Positions 1 to 10,420 of a stretch of DNA of 64,000 bases are shown here, piece by piece. The notes beneath the pieces are model-generated. The model saw nothing but the letters and a program-made list of their open reading frames with translations. It was not told the DNA's origin and did no database searches. A program made the position numbers and the translations under genes. Positions within the stretch are counted from its first letter, which is position 1; each line of letters begins with the position of its first letter. Origin of the DNA: Sipunculus nudus (Eukaryota > Annelida > Sipuncula > Golfingiida > Sipunculidae); contig CM049307.1 in NCBI GenBank assembly GCA_026874595.1, positions 52,447,370-52,511,369 on the forward strand, given 5' to 3'.

Positions 1-1738
1 TTAAGCAGCACTCTTTTTTTTCATCTTTTTTTTCAGTGAAATAATTCTCATGTGTACTTTTTCTCTCATGTTAAAACAATCCAGTTAGAACAAGAATGTG
101 ACATTTTGCAAATTTTATGTCTGCAAATGTTCAGCATGTGTCACAACATGTAGAAAATGCCCTTATCTTCATGCAGGGAATGTGCACCAAGCATGTTTCT
201 GACTACAGTCTGTGATAAAAAAAAGGGGAATTGCCACTAGTTATACTCTTTTTTTTCACTCTTTTATTTCAAAGAAGTCAACTCTGATTTTTCAGAGCAC
301 ATACTCTTTTTTTTTCGGGCATTTAACTTTGGTCGTCTGCCATCCACACAGGCAGACATGTTTATACTGTAGCCTCATGTACATTCTATATTGAGTCGCA
401 AAGAAAAATTTTAATATATAAATATATACAGCTATTTATGGTATCAGTAAATTAAAGAATTAAATTATAAATTAAATGATATCTTTCATAATATCATCCT
501 ATGATGATCAAGAACTTCCACTCATTTTGTGTTATCTTGGGCATAAAATTGTAAAGAATTTGGGCGTATATTAAATATATCATACAATAAAATGAATATA
601 CTCTATGTAGATTACTGCATACTAATATCATGTAAATAGATCCCTTCTGAAACACTGAGAAAAGTGAAAATCACCAAAAATATCTAACCCTGCAAATACG
701 AAACCAACTACAGTGAATGCTGCAGCCAATGTCAAGTCCACAATATTGTGCCATACTGAATGTTATGTTTAACATATTGCCCTGTTTGTCAAAGGATGCA
801 TCACTCATTTACATTTAGGTAAAAGCACCTACAACTTCTCAATTTATCATAAATTTAGACTGTACATATAAACAGTCGTGTGTTGGGATAAGACCCATGT
901 GAGCTGTGATAAGTTATGCTTGGATCATGGGCGAATTCAGAGATGAATCAGCAGAAAGTAAGTAGAGACTCCTGGTGGAGAGTTGGAGAGTTACTGATTC
1001 AGAGAAATGCAGTTTCTTTCAGCATTGTGTGATGATAGCAGTTATGACTGTATATTGTCAGTTTGTTATTTTTCCAGAAAGTGATGTTATATTTGGACTT
1101 TGTTTTCCCTTCTGTTTCTTTGAGAAAAAATTTACATATTTTGTATGTATATCAGGAACAATCCTGTTTTCCCCACACAAACTTTTATCGATGCCCGTTT
1201 TACATCTTTATTTAATTACACAGTTACTAAAGTCCAGATTAAATTATGTTTCTCATGTTTCTCCAACTTTAATTATATTTAACTTAAAGTTCAGCTTTTC
1301 ACCTATCTTTTCTGTAAAATTATGTGATATCTGGCTTAATTTGCATACATATAAATGAATTTTGGCTGATTCCTGTAAAGAAGAGTTCTTATAACATGTC
1401 TGTGATGGATATATGAGCTTTGCACCCCCCCCCCCCCAGGTGTTATAAAAACAGCCTGTGTGAGTGGGATCAGCATTTCCTGGCCTGTTTCTATTAAAGG
1501 TTCAAGGGATTATCTTTATTTACCTTTATTTTTGTAAGAGATATCAGGTATCTGAATAGGCCCCTTTAAGATCACATCTCCTCTGAGCTTTATCTGGCTA
1601 TAAGTTTCATCTGGAGGAGCCTTTGATTTCATGCCATCTTGACATCAGGTTAATGGTACAGAAAAGGTTGGTTGATAGCTGGCTTGAAACAATATGATTG
1701 GCTTTGTCTTAATATCCCTATTTATTTTTGTTTTCCAG
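1..1738. other. AT-rich non-coding, probably intron of the upstream gene
   Basis: No exon with matching splice sites is visible here. The open frame at 975-1358 has no recognisable protein features and its composition matches the surrounding non-coding DNA. A run of about 14 C lies at 1424-1438. Because the next exon at 1739 begins in mid-codon and continues a PHD-type domain, this stretch is best read as intron of a gene that starts left of the window. Confidence 0.5.
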
Positions 1739-1788
1739 AGTGTGCATTTGATGAAGAAAACTTTTCACTTCTCTGTCCAAAGCATAAG
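1739..1788 (+). CDS. Exon of a RAI1/TCF20-like extended-PHD protein (C-terminal part, partial gene)
   Basis: The exon is preceded by a good pyrimidine-rich acceptor (tttttgttttccag) and followed by a gtgggt donor. It is 50 nt: two bases finishing a codon, then 16 codons reading CAFDEENFSLLCPKHK. The C, C and H spaced in this way, with a phenylalanine between them, match the last zinc ligands of the extended PHD (ePHD) finger. From memory the closest ends are those of the vertebrate chromatin proteins RAI1 and TCF20, which finish with very similar EENFS..CPKHK residues. Those proteins are nuclear and bind nucleosomes. The rest of the domain would lie upstream of the window. Family assignment rests on 16 residues, so another ePHD protein is possible. 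Confidence 0.6.
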
Positions 1789-2952
1789 GTGGGTACATGT
1801 AAAAGTTTATATTCTCAGTCATGTCTCTCACCTTGTAAAAATAAATGTATAATATATAACCTGGACAGAATAACCATTTTGCTAATTTACATGTACTTTA
1901 ACATGTTTTACACAAATATAGTAAAACCCTTATTATACACCCATCAAAGAGGGGACTTATTATGGCATTCCCATGGTCAGTCTGCCTATCCATCTGTCTG
2001 TCCATTAACTTTTAAGTGTTGCTGTAATAACTTACAGGGGCATAGATGAATTTTCAGGTAACTCGCCATAAATACTTACCAATAGATCTGGCCAGAGTTT
2101 GAACAAAAAAACACACATAAGGTAAGAGGTCACTAGGCTACCTTTTGGTGTCGCCCCAATAAATTAGGAGGAATTAGATGGATTTTGTTAAAACTCAACA
2201 GAAGTATTATTCAATATAATATCTGGCCTTAGTTTGATTTCCAGTGAAATCCACTCATAATTAATGAGGGCAGAGGTCACCAGATTCCTTATCGACTCAC
2301 CAAAAATTTTATTGATTTTTATTACACTAGTTTTAAATATTTACCAATAGTTTTTCACCAGAATTACATTCTAAGCGAAATTTGCACATATTTAATGAAG
2401 TCAGAGGGCACCAGATACACAACATTTGTATTATGACCATTTGCTGTGCTCTTGTTAATGTGTCCAGTAAAGGACCAACAGTGTTTCGGTCAGCAGGATG
2501 CCTATGTAAACCATTTATGTCAGCACATCTGACTTTTAGTTTAGGTGGGAAAAAAATTAAATTAAAAGTTCACGGAGTGAAAATCAGAAATATGTGGTTT
2601 TGTGTCACCAACATCAGTTTCTGATTATATTCCCTACATAAAGTCATACCATTGCTGTTTTAAGCCTTGCTGGACTCTCTGACAAGTTTGAAAACAGAAT
2701 TTTGTGCTTCAGTTAGATAAGATGGATAACTTTGCAATATTTTATATTTCTAATTGTATTGGTCATGTTATTTTCATTCTGTTGGGCAAAAACATTCTAG
2801 GTTTTGTGCCTACTGTGTTATCATGATATTTCCCAGTCCTGCTATAGAAAGCAGTGGTTAAATAAAAGGAGTTATTTATTGAATGTATCATGACCAGCAT
2901 GCATGGTATGTAACATTATTCTTGCATCTCATCTTTGATGTCTCTTTTAAAG
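1789..2952 (+). other. Intron between the two C-terminal ePHD-gene exons
   Basis: Runs from the gtgggt donor at 1789 to the cttttaaag acceptor ending at 2952. It holds a degraded hairpin-capped repeat (listed separately) and otherwise AT-rich sequence with no supported exon. Confidence 0.45.
1931..2480 (+). repeat. Degraded copy of repeat family C (TATACGCCC-type)
   Basis: It starts with tatacaccc...ggggacttattatgg followed by a GTCTGCC/CTGTCTGTCC run. It then carries several spaced copies of a unit containing gatgga/gatttt..ttac, caatag and catatttaatgagg..cagagg.caccag. The same words recur at 18571-19190, so the two are copies of one dispersed family. Boundaries are approximate. Confidence 0.55.
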
Positions 2953-2994
2953 GGAAAGAAGCTCAAAGGTAAAGCAGCCGTGAGTGCAACCTGA
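2953..2994 (+). CDS. Short terminal exon, model 1, of the ePHD gene
   Basis: Directly after a tcttttaaag acceptor, the frame left open by the 1739-1788 exon continues as GKKLKGKAAVSAT and stops at TGA 2992-2994, giving a protein ending CPKHKGKKLKGKAAVSAT. A short basic tail after the last ePHD histidine is plausible for this family. A competing model uses a gtaaag donor inside this exon at 2969, leaving a 16-nt microexon, and splices to 3474. A GTGAGT donor at 2980 is also present, but joined to 3474 it gives an immediate stop. Confidence 0.45.
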   Translation, partial: GKKLKGKAAVSAT

Positions 2995-3473
2995 CATCAC
3001 CAATTAAAAGGTTAGTAGAAACATATATACAAAACTAGCACATGGCTAGCAGGTGGCACATTATGGCCATCAAGTGGCATATTCTCTGTGGGCTGTAGTG
3101 ACATGTTAAGAAATCTAAGGCCTCTGAGTATTTTCATTCATATTTATTAAATAAATGTTTGTGTTATTTTGGTGATTTAGGCATATGTGGTTTGATATGA
3201 ATCTTATAGGCACATATATTTTACTTTCTGATTTGATATTCTGATTTTAATCAAATTAATTCTGAAATATTTAGGTATGACAAGTGGACAAAGATGATAA
3301 AAAGCCATAAATCATGATTATTTAACAATGCAAAATGTATTCAGTAAACTAAAGAGTGTAGTAAAAGCAGTTTGCAGACCAACTCTTTCATCAGTATGAT
3401 TATTTGGTATTTCCAGTGACCCATGAACACATATTTCAGATTAATGACTGGTCCAGCCTTGATTCTTGAGCAG

Positions 3474-3622
3474 CTATGATCCAGAGGGCCAAACAGCGCT
3501 GTCCAGAGAGAGAGCTGCATCCCCTGACCAGCCTAGACAGGATGAGGCCTCAGAGAGACCATACCAGGGAGGTGCTGATGGGGAAACTGGCAGATCAAAT
3601 ACACACTCAACAAGCAAACTGA
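3474..3622 (+). CDS. Candidate alternative last exon (model 2) of the ePHD gene
   Basis: This patch is visibly richer in G+C than its surroundings and follows a cttgattcttgagcag acceptor. Joined to the microexon 2953-2968 the frame reads KAMIQRAKQRCPERELHPLT and continues, hydrophilic and charged, to a TGA at 3620-3622. I do not recognise the peptide. An overlapping frame is also open to 3762, so composition alone does not settle the frame. Support is splice-site fit and base composition only. Confidence 0.35.
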
Positions 3623-6600
3623 TAACACATAATACAGGAGTGCGGGGAACCATTACAAACGTCATGAAACATTTGTGGTGGGCCTGGAATAACACTGTTG
3701 AGATGGTGCATAACATACAGCTGATATATCCACTTCATGCTTCATACTTTACTCCTCAGTAGGGAACTTTAATAGAAACATTGTTAGTGTTATTTATAGT
3801 GATACTGAATTTGCTTCTCAGCACCATCTAGTATTCAGTCTTAAAACCATTTTTTTCTTAAGGAAAAAGGTAGGTTTCTCAGGCACATCATGCATCATAT
3901 TCGACCCTCTGCATCAAAAATGTTTATTTTGATTTTCACTTTAAATTTACCAGTTTTAAGCTCCACATACTTGGACATTTCTTTCAAGAATGTTAATAAA
4001 TAAATTTTTGTTTGGTTATAATGTGCTTTTTCCTGTAAGCAAAACAATTCTGTTATTATCATGTTGTCCACAGATCATATGAAATTTTCATCATAAATAT
4101 ATATTAAAAGGTAAAAAAAATTTGCCCTCCCACACATGATTTCTGCTTTGAAAAGTGCCTGAGAATTTACCCCTTTTTTTGCCTTGAAATATCTATCAAA
4201 ATTTTTTTCATTTACATTAACTGGTAGCCAGAATCACTTGTTATAGTTTAAATACTGGTAAATACCTGGTAGGTTTGTAATCTTTATTGTTTTATGGGGA
4301 TATACTAAGAAAATATCCAGTACTCACTCACAGGTTGAGTTTCACTGAATGAGCACAAGGTGGCGCTGAGAGGCAGAAGTGGTATTTTGATAATTAACAT
4401 TGAAGACATTTCACAAAAACCCATACTCTGGGATGCTGCCTGAGTGATGGAAATATTTCCAGCTTTCAGCTTTCTTAACAGCATGTTTTTAAAAAACTAG
4501 AGACTTGTCATTGGTGATCAGAGCTTTATTTTTCGTCTAATACTAACAGAGTTACAAGATGAGCGCAAACAACAGTTCCAGACAAGAATCTGTGATTTTG
4601 TATATACTGTTAAATATTCCATCAACTTCTCTGTGGACTTTTGGTGTCATCAAAAAAAAAAAACAGTGAACTTTATTAATTATCATGTCAGTTGCTTACC
4701 AGTTTCTGTGCAGCATATACAGCCAGTAAGCATTGCGTTGACCACTCATTTCAACATCCCTGAATTCAGGTTCTAATGCTGCTTGCCCTCCCTTCCAGGC
4801 ATCTAATTCCAACCTTAGTAATATGTATCACTCTCTGAGAGATGAACAATTTTAATTCCAGCAATCGTGGATTATGTGTGATCATTTCCACATCCAGTCC
4901 TAACTATCTCTTATAGATATTGTTCTCAGCGGATCATAAGCACAATATATTTTGCCTATTGAATATTTTCCTGTTGAATATTACACTTATGTTTGTAAGT
5001 TGGTTTTCTCTTATTGGTTGTTTTGTATGTTGATAAAACATCAGCACCATAATGTATCAAGTAGATCCCTTATACATGGTACAGTTAACAAAATTATGCA
5101 GGTGTACAAACCTGATACAATTTGTTGAATATCATGGTTTTGGTGGAAAAGAACCTTTCCTAGAATACATACAGTGTAAGTAAACCTTTTGTGACATGTG
5201 AGAAACTGTTGTTATGTAATGTGGTGACTTTATTGAAAGTGATAACAAAGTATATATATTCTCATTAATATAACAGATAAATATAGGAGAAGTAATATGA
5301 AACATGGATCATCAATATATCACAGTTTTTTCCAGACCTTAATACAGAAACTGATGACACAAGTGGAGTATTTGATTTTCATATTATCCTGAAAAGGGAG
5401 TTAATCTTAATCCCATCAAGCATGATCAGTTGATAGGCCTGGTCTGTGTACAAATTCTACAATGTACCAAGATACAACACAGATGAGTTCATGCATCAGT
5501 ACTCTGAACCCTGATTTAATTTGAGGCAGTGGGAGTGGTCCTAACAAAGTGTTATCCTGCTGTAAACTTTGCTGATACACATCCTCATGCCACCAAACTC
5601 GCACCGCAGACAGATTCTCACCTAGATGCTGTCCTGGGAGTATTTTGTGTCGCATCTCCATGTCCTTATCGAACCCTGTCAGATTTATTTCTCTCCCCAT
5701 GTCCTTATCAAACCCTGACAGATTTATTTCTCCCAGTTTCAAAACCACTTATTGGGGCAGCCATTTTTCATACATACTAAAATCTAGATGTTACAGGACG
5801 CATGTTGATAAGGGTATACTGCTAGTTGGCTTAATATAAGTACACAGCTGTACAATTCTTGCACCGCAGGTGTGTATAGGTGAGAATAAATGAAAAATGG
5901 AAGGCACCTGGAAATTGTGATCAGATGAAAGTAGTGATGGTGATGACTAAGTTGCCTTTTACTCACATTTCATTATAAAAACTGTGTGATAATCAAGGCA
6001 GGCAACCAGGGTCAACATGTATAAATAATATACTGTACTAATAGATTTAATTATGTCCATATGTATCTTTTCTATATGGCTTTGAAATTCTGTTTACACA
6101 GATGGCCACCAGGTGTCGCTAGATGTTTAGTGAATGCCCAAATTTTGACCATGTGTGTAAAGATGTAGGAATAAAATCATGCTAATCAGTGATTAAAAAT
6201 GAAAACTTGACTTATAATCAGGTAAAAATTTTATAACAAACCATTCAGTTATGTTTTTCAGGAAAAACTTTCATGCAATTATAAGAGTATTAAATGGAAT
6301 TCTTAATAAAATGTATATCATTTATTATATATATTACATGCTTCTACTAAGTCTGCAGAAGCAATTATTTTGCATTAAAGAAATATGTACTAAATTCTTA
6401 TTAAGATCAAGCTGGATTTCCCTGTTCATGTTTTATCCTGATAGGGTCTAAAGATGATATATTTACTGCTTAAATGTCAGACATGATTTAATGCATGAGA
6501 TTGATTAGAAATGGTACAAGTTACCTAAGTGGGAAGTCTCCTCAACTGGTAGAATCCTTTTTTGGCAGGCTGCTTTGCATGCTCATACCATTTCTAGTAT

Positions 6601-6828
6601 TCTGAAGGCCTAATTTAATATTTGTTTATATGCTCTCAAATGCATAATTATTGGCATTTATTTTACTAGAACTTAATATACCTCTGTTTTGTTGTACAGT
6701 TTATTTTACTTGGAAGTTGGAGCCATCATATTGGATACAAAGCCATGGTGGTACAGGTTGTTATTGTAAGCGTATCAGCATTTAATTTCTTGTATTCAGT
6801 GTAACGGAGTATTGGTTTAAAAGTTATT
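3623..6828. other. Non-coding stretch, possible 3'UTR or intergenic; little visible
   Basis: AT-rich with several AATAAA words (for example near 3998-4008) that could serve as polyadenylation signals for the upstream gene, but none can be singled out. The only clear structure is a 39-bp unit present twice in tandem at 5658-5696 and 5697-5735. A minus-strand open frame at 5416-5748 spans that duplication and looks like a by-product of it. Confidence 0.4.
5658..5735. repeat. 39-bp tandem duplication, two copies
   Basis: Both copies start CCATGTCCTTATC and contain AACCCTG.CAGATTTATTT, differing at a few positions. It is a simple local duplication with no evident function. Confidence 0.8.
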
Positions 6829-7265
6829 GTCCCCTGTTTCAGCAAAACGGGGGACATTGATTTGGGTTTGTCTGTCTCTCTGTCTCTCTGTCTCTCCGCC
6901 CATCAAGTTTTTGTTTCCATGCAATTATTTTCCTAAATATTATCTGATTTCATTCAAATTCGGGTCAGTGGTAGCTCTCATGCATACCTTGGTTGGGCTT
7001 GGTTTTTGAGTGTCTATCTGAAAATTTATTATCACCAGCTCCAAATCAAACAAAAAATTCTCCCTTTTGTTCCTAATTCAAAATTTTGATAAAACAAAAA
7101 TTAGACATGTTGAGATATCTTCAAGGGATAATGAAAACCAAAACACAGGCACTGTGACATGTGGAGACATCTACAGGGGAAAATAAAAACAAACACATTG
7201 AGGAGGCAAGCATGAAGATCACAGGAAGCTAAAATAACAAGGGGCGGAAGCGGGGAGACATGTTC
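6829..7265 (+). repeat. Hairpin-capped repeat, family D (GTCCCC...GGGGAC)
   Basis: It begins with an 11-bp-arm, 5-nt-loop hairpin (GTCCCCTGTTT / AAACGGGGGAC, one mismatch, 6829-6855). About 15 nt later comes a TCTGTCTCTC microsatellite, and it ends near an AGCGGGGAGACATG motif at about 7248-7262. No coding capacity. I recall similar sequences from bivalve genomes, where they are dispersed non-autonomous elements. The right end is judged from that similarity and is approximate. Confidence 0.55.
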
Positions 7266-8258
7266 CACGAATTAAATTGTTTTCTTTATTTTGAAGAATA
7301 TTGAGGTGTAAATGTGGTATACTTTTGTACTATATAATGTGGTAAAATTTTTAAATTTGGTATGCAGGCTGGTAATTAGCTGTAAGTGAACAGCAAAATA
7401 ACAACTGAATTTTCTGTGAATGCCATCAGAGTAGCATAAACATTGGGTAACTGTTATCAGAAATTCACATTTCTTTATCCCTTGTTATATCATTATTGAA
7501 TATAATTGAATACAATTACTTTTTTAAGGGGCAAAAACTACCTTTGACGCAACAGATGTGTTTGTACTTTACTCTTATTTTTTAAGGCACTTTGGATCAA
7601 GCAATCTTTTTATCTAAATTAGTTTGTCGAAATTTAATGGCACAAATGCACTTTTAAAGTTTTGACTTATTTCGTGTTTCATTGGTCGATAGTGCTGCCA
7701 CCAGTCGGAGGAATATACAAAGAAATCACGTCATATTCATTTCTATGATGTAAATTAAAAGTAAATTCCTCCTTTCAAGTACCCATTTTAAATGTAGGAG
7801 TATGGTCTTGAAACGTTGGTGTTGTATTGTTTTGCGTACAGGTGGTGCCAGTAGGCGGATGCTTTTCAAGGCATAAATGTTTACGATTGTTTCTCACTTT
7901 TACAATATTAACAATACTGCCAATGATAAAATAATGAGGGGCATTCAAGAATCTGTATTCGTCTTATATCATGAAAGAAATGTGGTCCACTGTGCCAATT
8001 ACACATTGCAGTTTGACCGTTAGATAGCGACAATGGCCGCGGAAGAGGTTACGTATGAGACATTTAACGCCGTATTGTGATTATTTATGACAGACCAGGC
8101 TATAACTATGTCTGTATATTTTTACATAGAAGTTCCCTATGTATATATTAATTTGTGAATTAGTGCTTTCCGTTGTATATTGTTGCAGCATTGTACAGTA
8201 TTTTGTGAATATCTATGATGCTTTGTACTTAAAATATACTTATAACTGAAAAAAATTG

Positions 8259-8264
8259 AATAAA
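8259..8264 (+). terminator. Candidate polyadenylation signal AATAAA
   Basis: AATAAA is followed 20-45 nt downstream by a T/GT-rich stretch (gttttgtcctttttgttgtg), the usual arrangement of a cleavage and polyadenylation site on the + strand. It could end the upstream gene, but no transcript link can be shown and AATAAA is frequent in AT-rich DNA. Confidence 0.25.
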
Positions 8265-8334
8265 TGTATACAGTGCTCTTGAAATCTGTTTTGTCCTTTT
8301 TGTTGTGACGCGATTGTTGAAAGGTGACTAACCA

Positions 8335-8400
8335 CAGGCGCGGATCCAAAGGTAGGGGTGGGGGTTTGGGGGTCGAACCCCCCCCCCCCCCCCCCCCGCT
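8335..8400. repeat. G-run/C-run patch next to GCGGATCC
   Basis: A GCGGATCC word leads into three runs of four or five G, then a near-palindromic GGGGGTCGAACCCCC that continues into about 20 C. The layout resembles the end of a widespread short metazoan repeat and could fold as a G-quadruplex or i-motif. It is also a likely assembly trouble spot. Confidence 0.5.
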
Positions 8401-8781
8401 CTCAACCAAGGACCATTTTTAGAAAATTTTTATGCATGACACCCGTTGACCCTTCCCTGCAAAATCCTGGATTGATTTACCATGACCCTGTTAAGCATTG
8501 TCATTTTATTAAAAGGGCCTATTCCGATATGTGAATTCTGTTAACTAAAGATAATTATTATAAATTTTAAAAAAATAGGCCAGGACACGTCGATTCCATC
8601 GCACATAGGTCTTCGTTTTGGTTTTTATCCACGTGTCGATAACGTGAGGTCCTGCAAAAAATAATCTAAGCACATACAACCAGGAAATCTGGCGATAAGT
8701 CCGAAAAACCAGGGTTTGGCAAAAGGCGTTTTTCAACTAGTGATCCTTCAGTTTCCGCACATATGCAAGCAAGGTTACGTG

Positions 8782-10420
8782 GTTTTTAGCTCACCTGACT
8801 GTAAGTCAACTGAGGTATAGGAATGGCACTTTGTCCGTCCGGCCGTCAGCAGGGCCCAAATCGTAACTGCTGGACCTAGAAACTTCTAAGTGAATATCCA
8901 GGGAGGTCAATAAAAATCTCCTTGGAAACCTGAAATTAGGTCACTGTGGCCTATATCCTCCGAGCTATGGGGCTTGAAAGTACCCGTTAGAATAATAAAA
9001 AAATTGATACAAAACCTCCAATATCTTCATAATTAATGCATGGATTGTCACGAATCTTGCCTTGAATATTGACCATGATTAGTTGTGTCAGTTCCCGAAA
9101 CGTGGTGGCGCCACCTGTATTTTTTCCTATTTTAACGAATATTTTTCTATTTTTTACTATAAAATGACAAAATTCATGTCAGTTTCTCAGCTGTGATTAC
9201 ATCTAGTGTCCCAAAACCTGGTGTGTTTATTGATCACAAGTGGATGCCCTGTACTAATCACCCTGTCTGTCTGTCTGTTTGTCTAGCTGGCTGTCCATCC
9301 ATCCATCCATACAAATTTGTTTCCAGATGAAAACTCCAGGTTGGATTGACACATGGATTTTTAACTTGACTTACACATGGCTCACAACTAAAGTAAGAAC
9401 CTATATGATTTTGAGGTCAAAGGTCAAGGTCACAGGACTCACTTATTGAAAAAGGTTATGGCTCCATTTTAAGCCAAGCTTTTCATCCCAAACTTTCCAT
9501 CTTACGCATTTACCTGACTTGCCAGTATGGGGAGAGCATAAATGAATTTGGAGTCACAAGGTCAAAGGTAAAGGTCACAGAGGCCATCTGTTTACAAATT
9601 AGTTTCCAGATGATAACTCCAGTTTAGTTTGACATATTGGTTTCAAACGTAACTTATATATGGCCCATCACTAAAGTGAGAACCATATCGATTTTGGAGT
9701 CCAACAGTGAAAGGTCAAGGTCACAGGACCCATTTTTTTAAAGAATGCGTATGCATTTGAAGCCAAACTTTATATTGCAAACCTTCCATCTTAAAGATAT
9801 TGCTATTCTGCTACGCTCTTTACACAGCGCTTTTACTATAGGCCTACTCCCTTCTTTAGAACCGCAAGATTTCCGCTACCTCGGGAGCGTACTATTCTGC
9901 CAGTAGGGGAAGATTCTGTTTGATTTTTGGGTCATAGGGTAAAAGGTCAAGGTCACAGGGCCCATCCATTTACAAATTAGTTTATGGATGATAATTCTGC
10001 TTTGGATAGACAGACTGACTTCAAACTTAATTTCATAATGACCCACCACTTAATTAAGTAAATTCATTTTGATTTTCAGGGTCCATGAGTTCAAAGTTGA
10101 AGGTCACAGTGGCCACATCTTTAAAAAGATTGTGGATGCACTGTAAATCAAATTTTTCATCCCAAAACTTTCCATCTTTCACACATGGCTTACTTGCCCA
10201 AAGTGAGGAAACCTGTAGATTTTGAGGTTACCTTGTCAGAGGTCAAGGTCACATTTTAAAAGATTGTTACAATAATCAAGTTCAAGGATATTAAGTTCTA
10301 AGATTTTTTGGTCACAAGGGTATTGGTTAAGGTCATAGGACTGCCATTCTTAAAAATTTCTTTAAAAATATCCTTATAGACCAATTCGGCTGAGCGTCGA
10401 GACCCATGGGTCCCTAGTTC
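8782..10420 (+). repeat. Hairpin-capped repeat, family A, copy 1 (AGGTCA-rich)
   Basis: The left end has a 13-bp-arm, 3-nt-loop hairpin (AGCTCACCTGACT gta AGTCAACTGAGGT, three mismatches, 8788-8816), then a GTCCGTCCGGCCGTC patch. The body holds five or six diverged units of roughly 150-290 nt, each with a GGTCAAGGTCACAGG core (for example near 9414, 9715, 9945 and 10230). The right end carries the 12-bp palindrome GACCCATGGGTC (10401-10412), followed by CCTAGTT. No open frame suggests an encoded protein. Related copies lie at 43740-44345, 46240-47590 and 54655-57295. Confidence 0.65.

Larger units (their letters stand above)
7266..8781. other. Intergenic stretch with a candidate poly(A) site and a G/C homopolymer patch
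   Basis: Two short related words (gtgctgccaccagtcgg near 7692 and ggtggtgccagtaggcgg near 7842) repeat about 150 nt apart. A tiny ATG-led frame reading MAAEEVTYETFNAVL starts at 8033 in a CpG-rich spot but cannot be tied to a gene. The poly(A)-like site and homopolymer patch are listed separately. Confidence 0.35.

Noticed and set aside
975-1358. 127-codon + strand open frame
   Set aside because: Phenylalanine/leucine-rich translation of AT-rich DNA with no motif, no splice logic and no coding composition.
5416-5748. 110-codon minus-strand open frame with repeated INL(S/T)GFDKDM
   Set aside because: The repeat comes from the 39-bp tandem duplication on the DNA level; no other protein character.
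8033-8080. Tiny ATG frame MAAEEVTYETFNAVL in a CpG-rich spot, possible first exon
   Set aside because: A weak gtatgag donor is present but no downstream exon or promoter can be linked to it.
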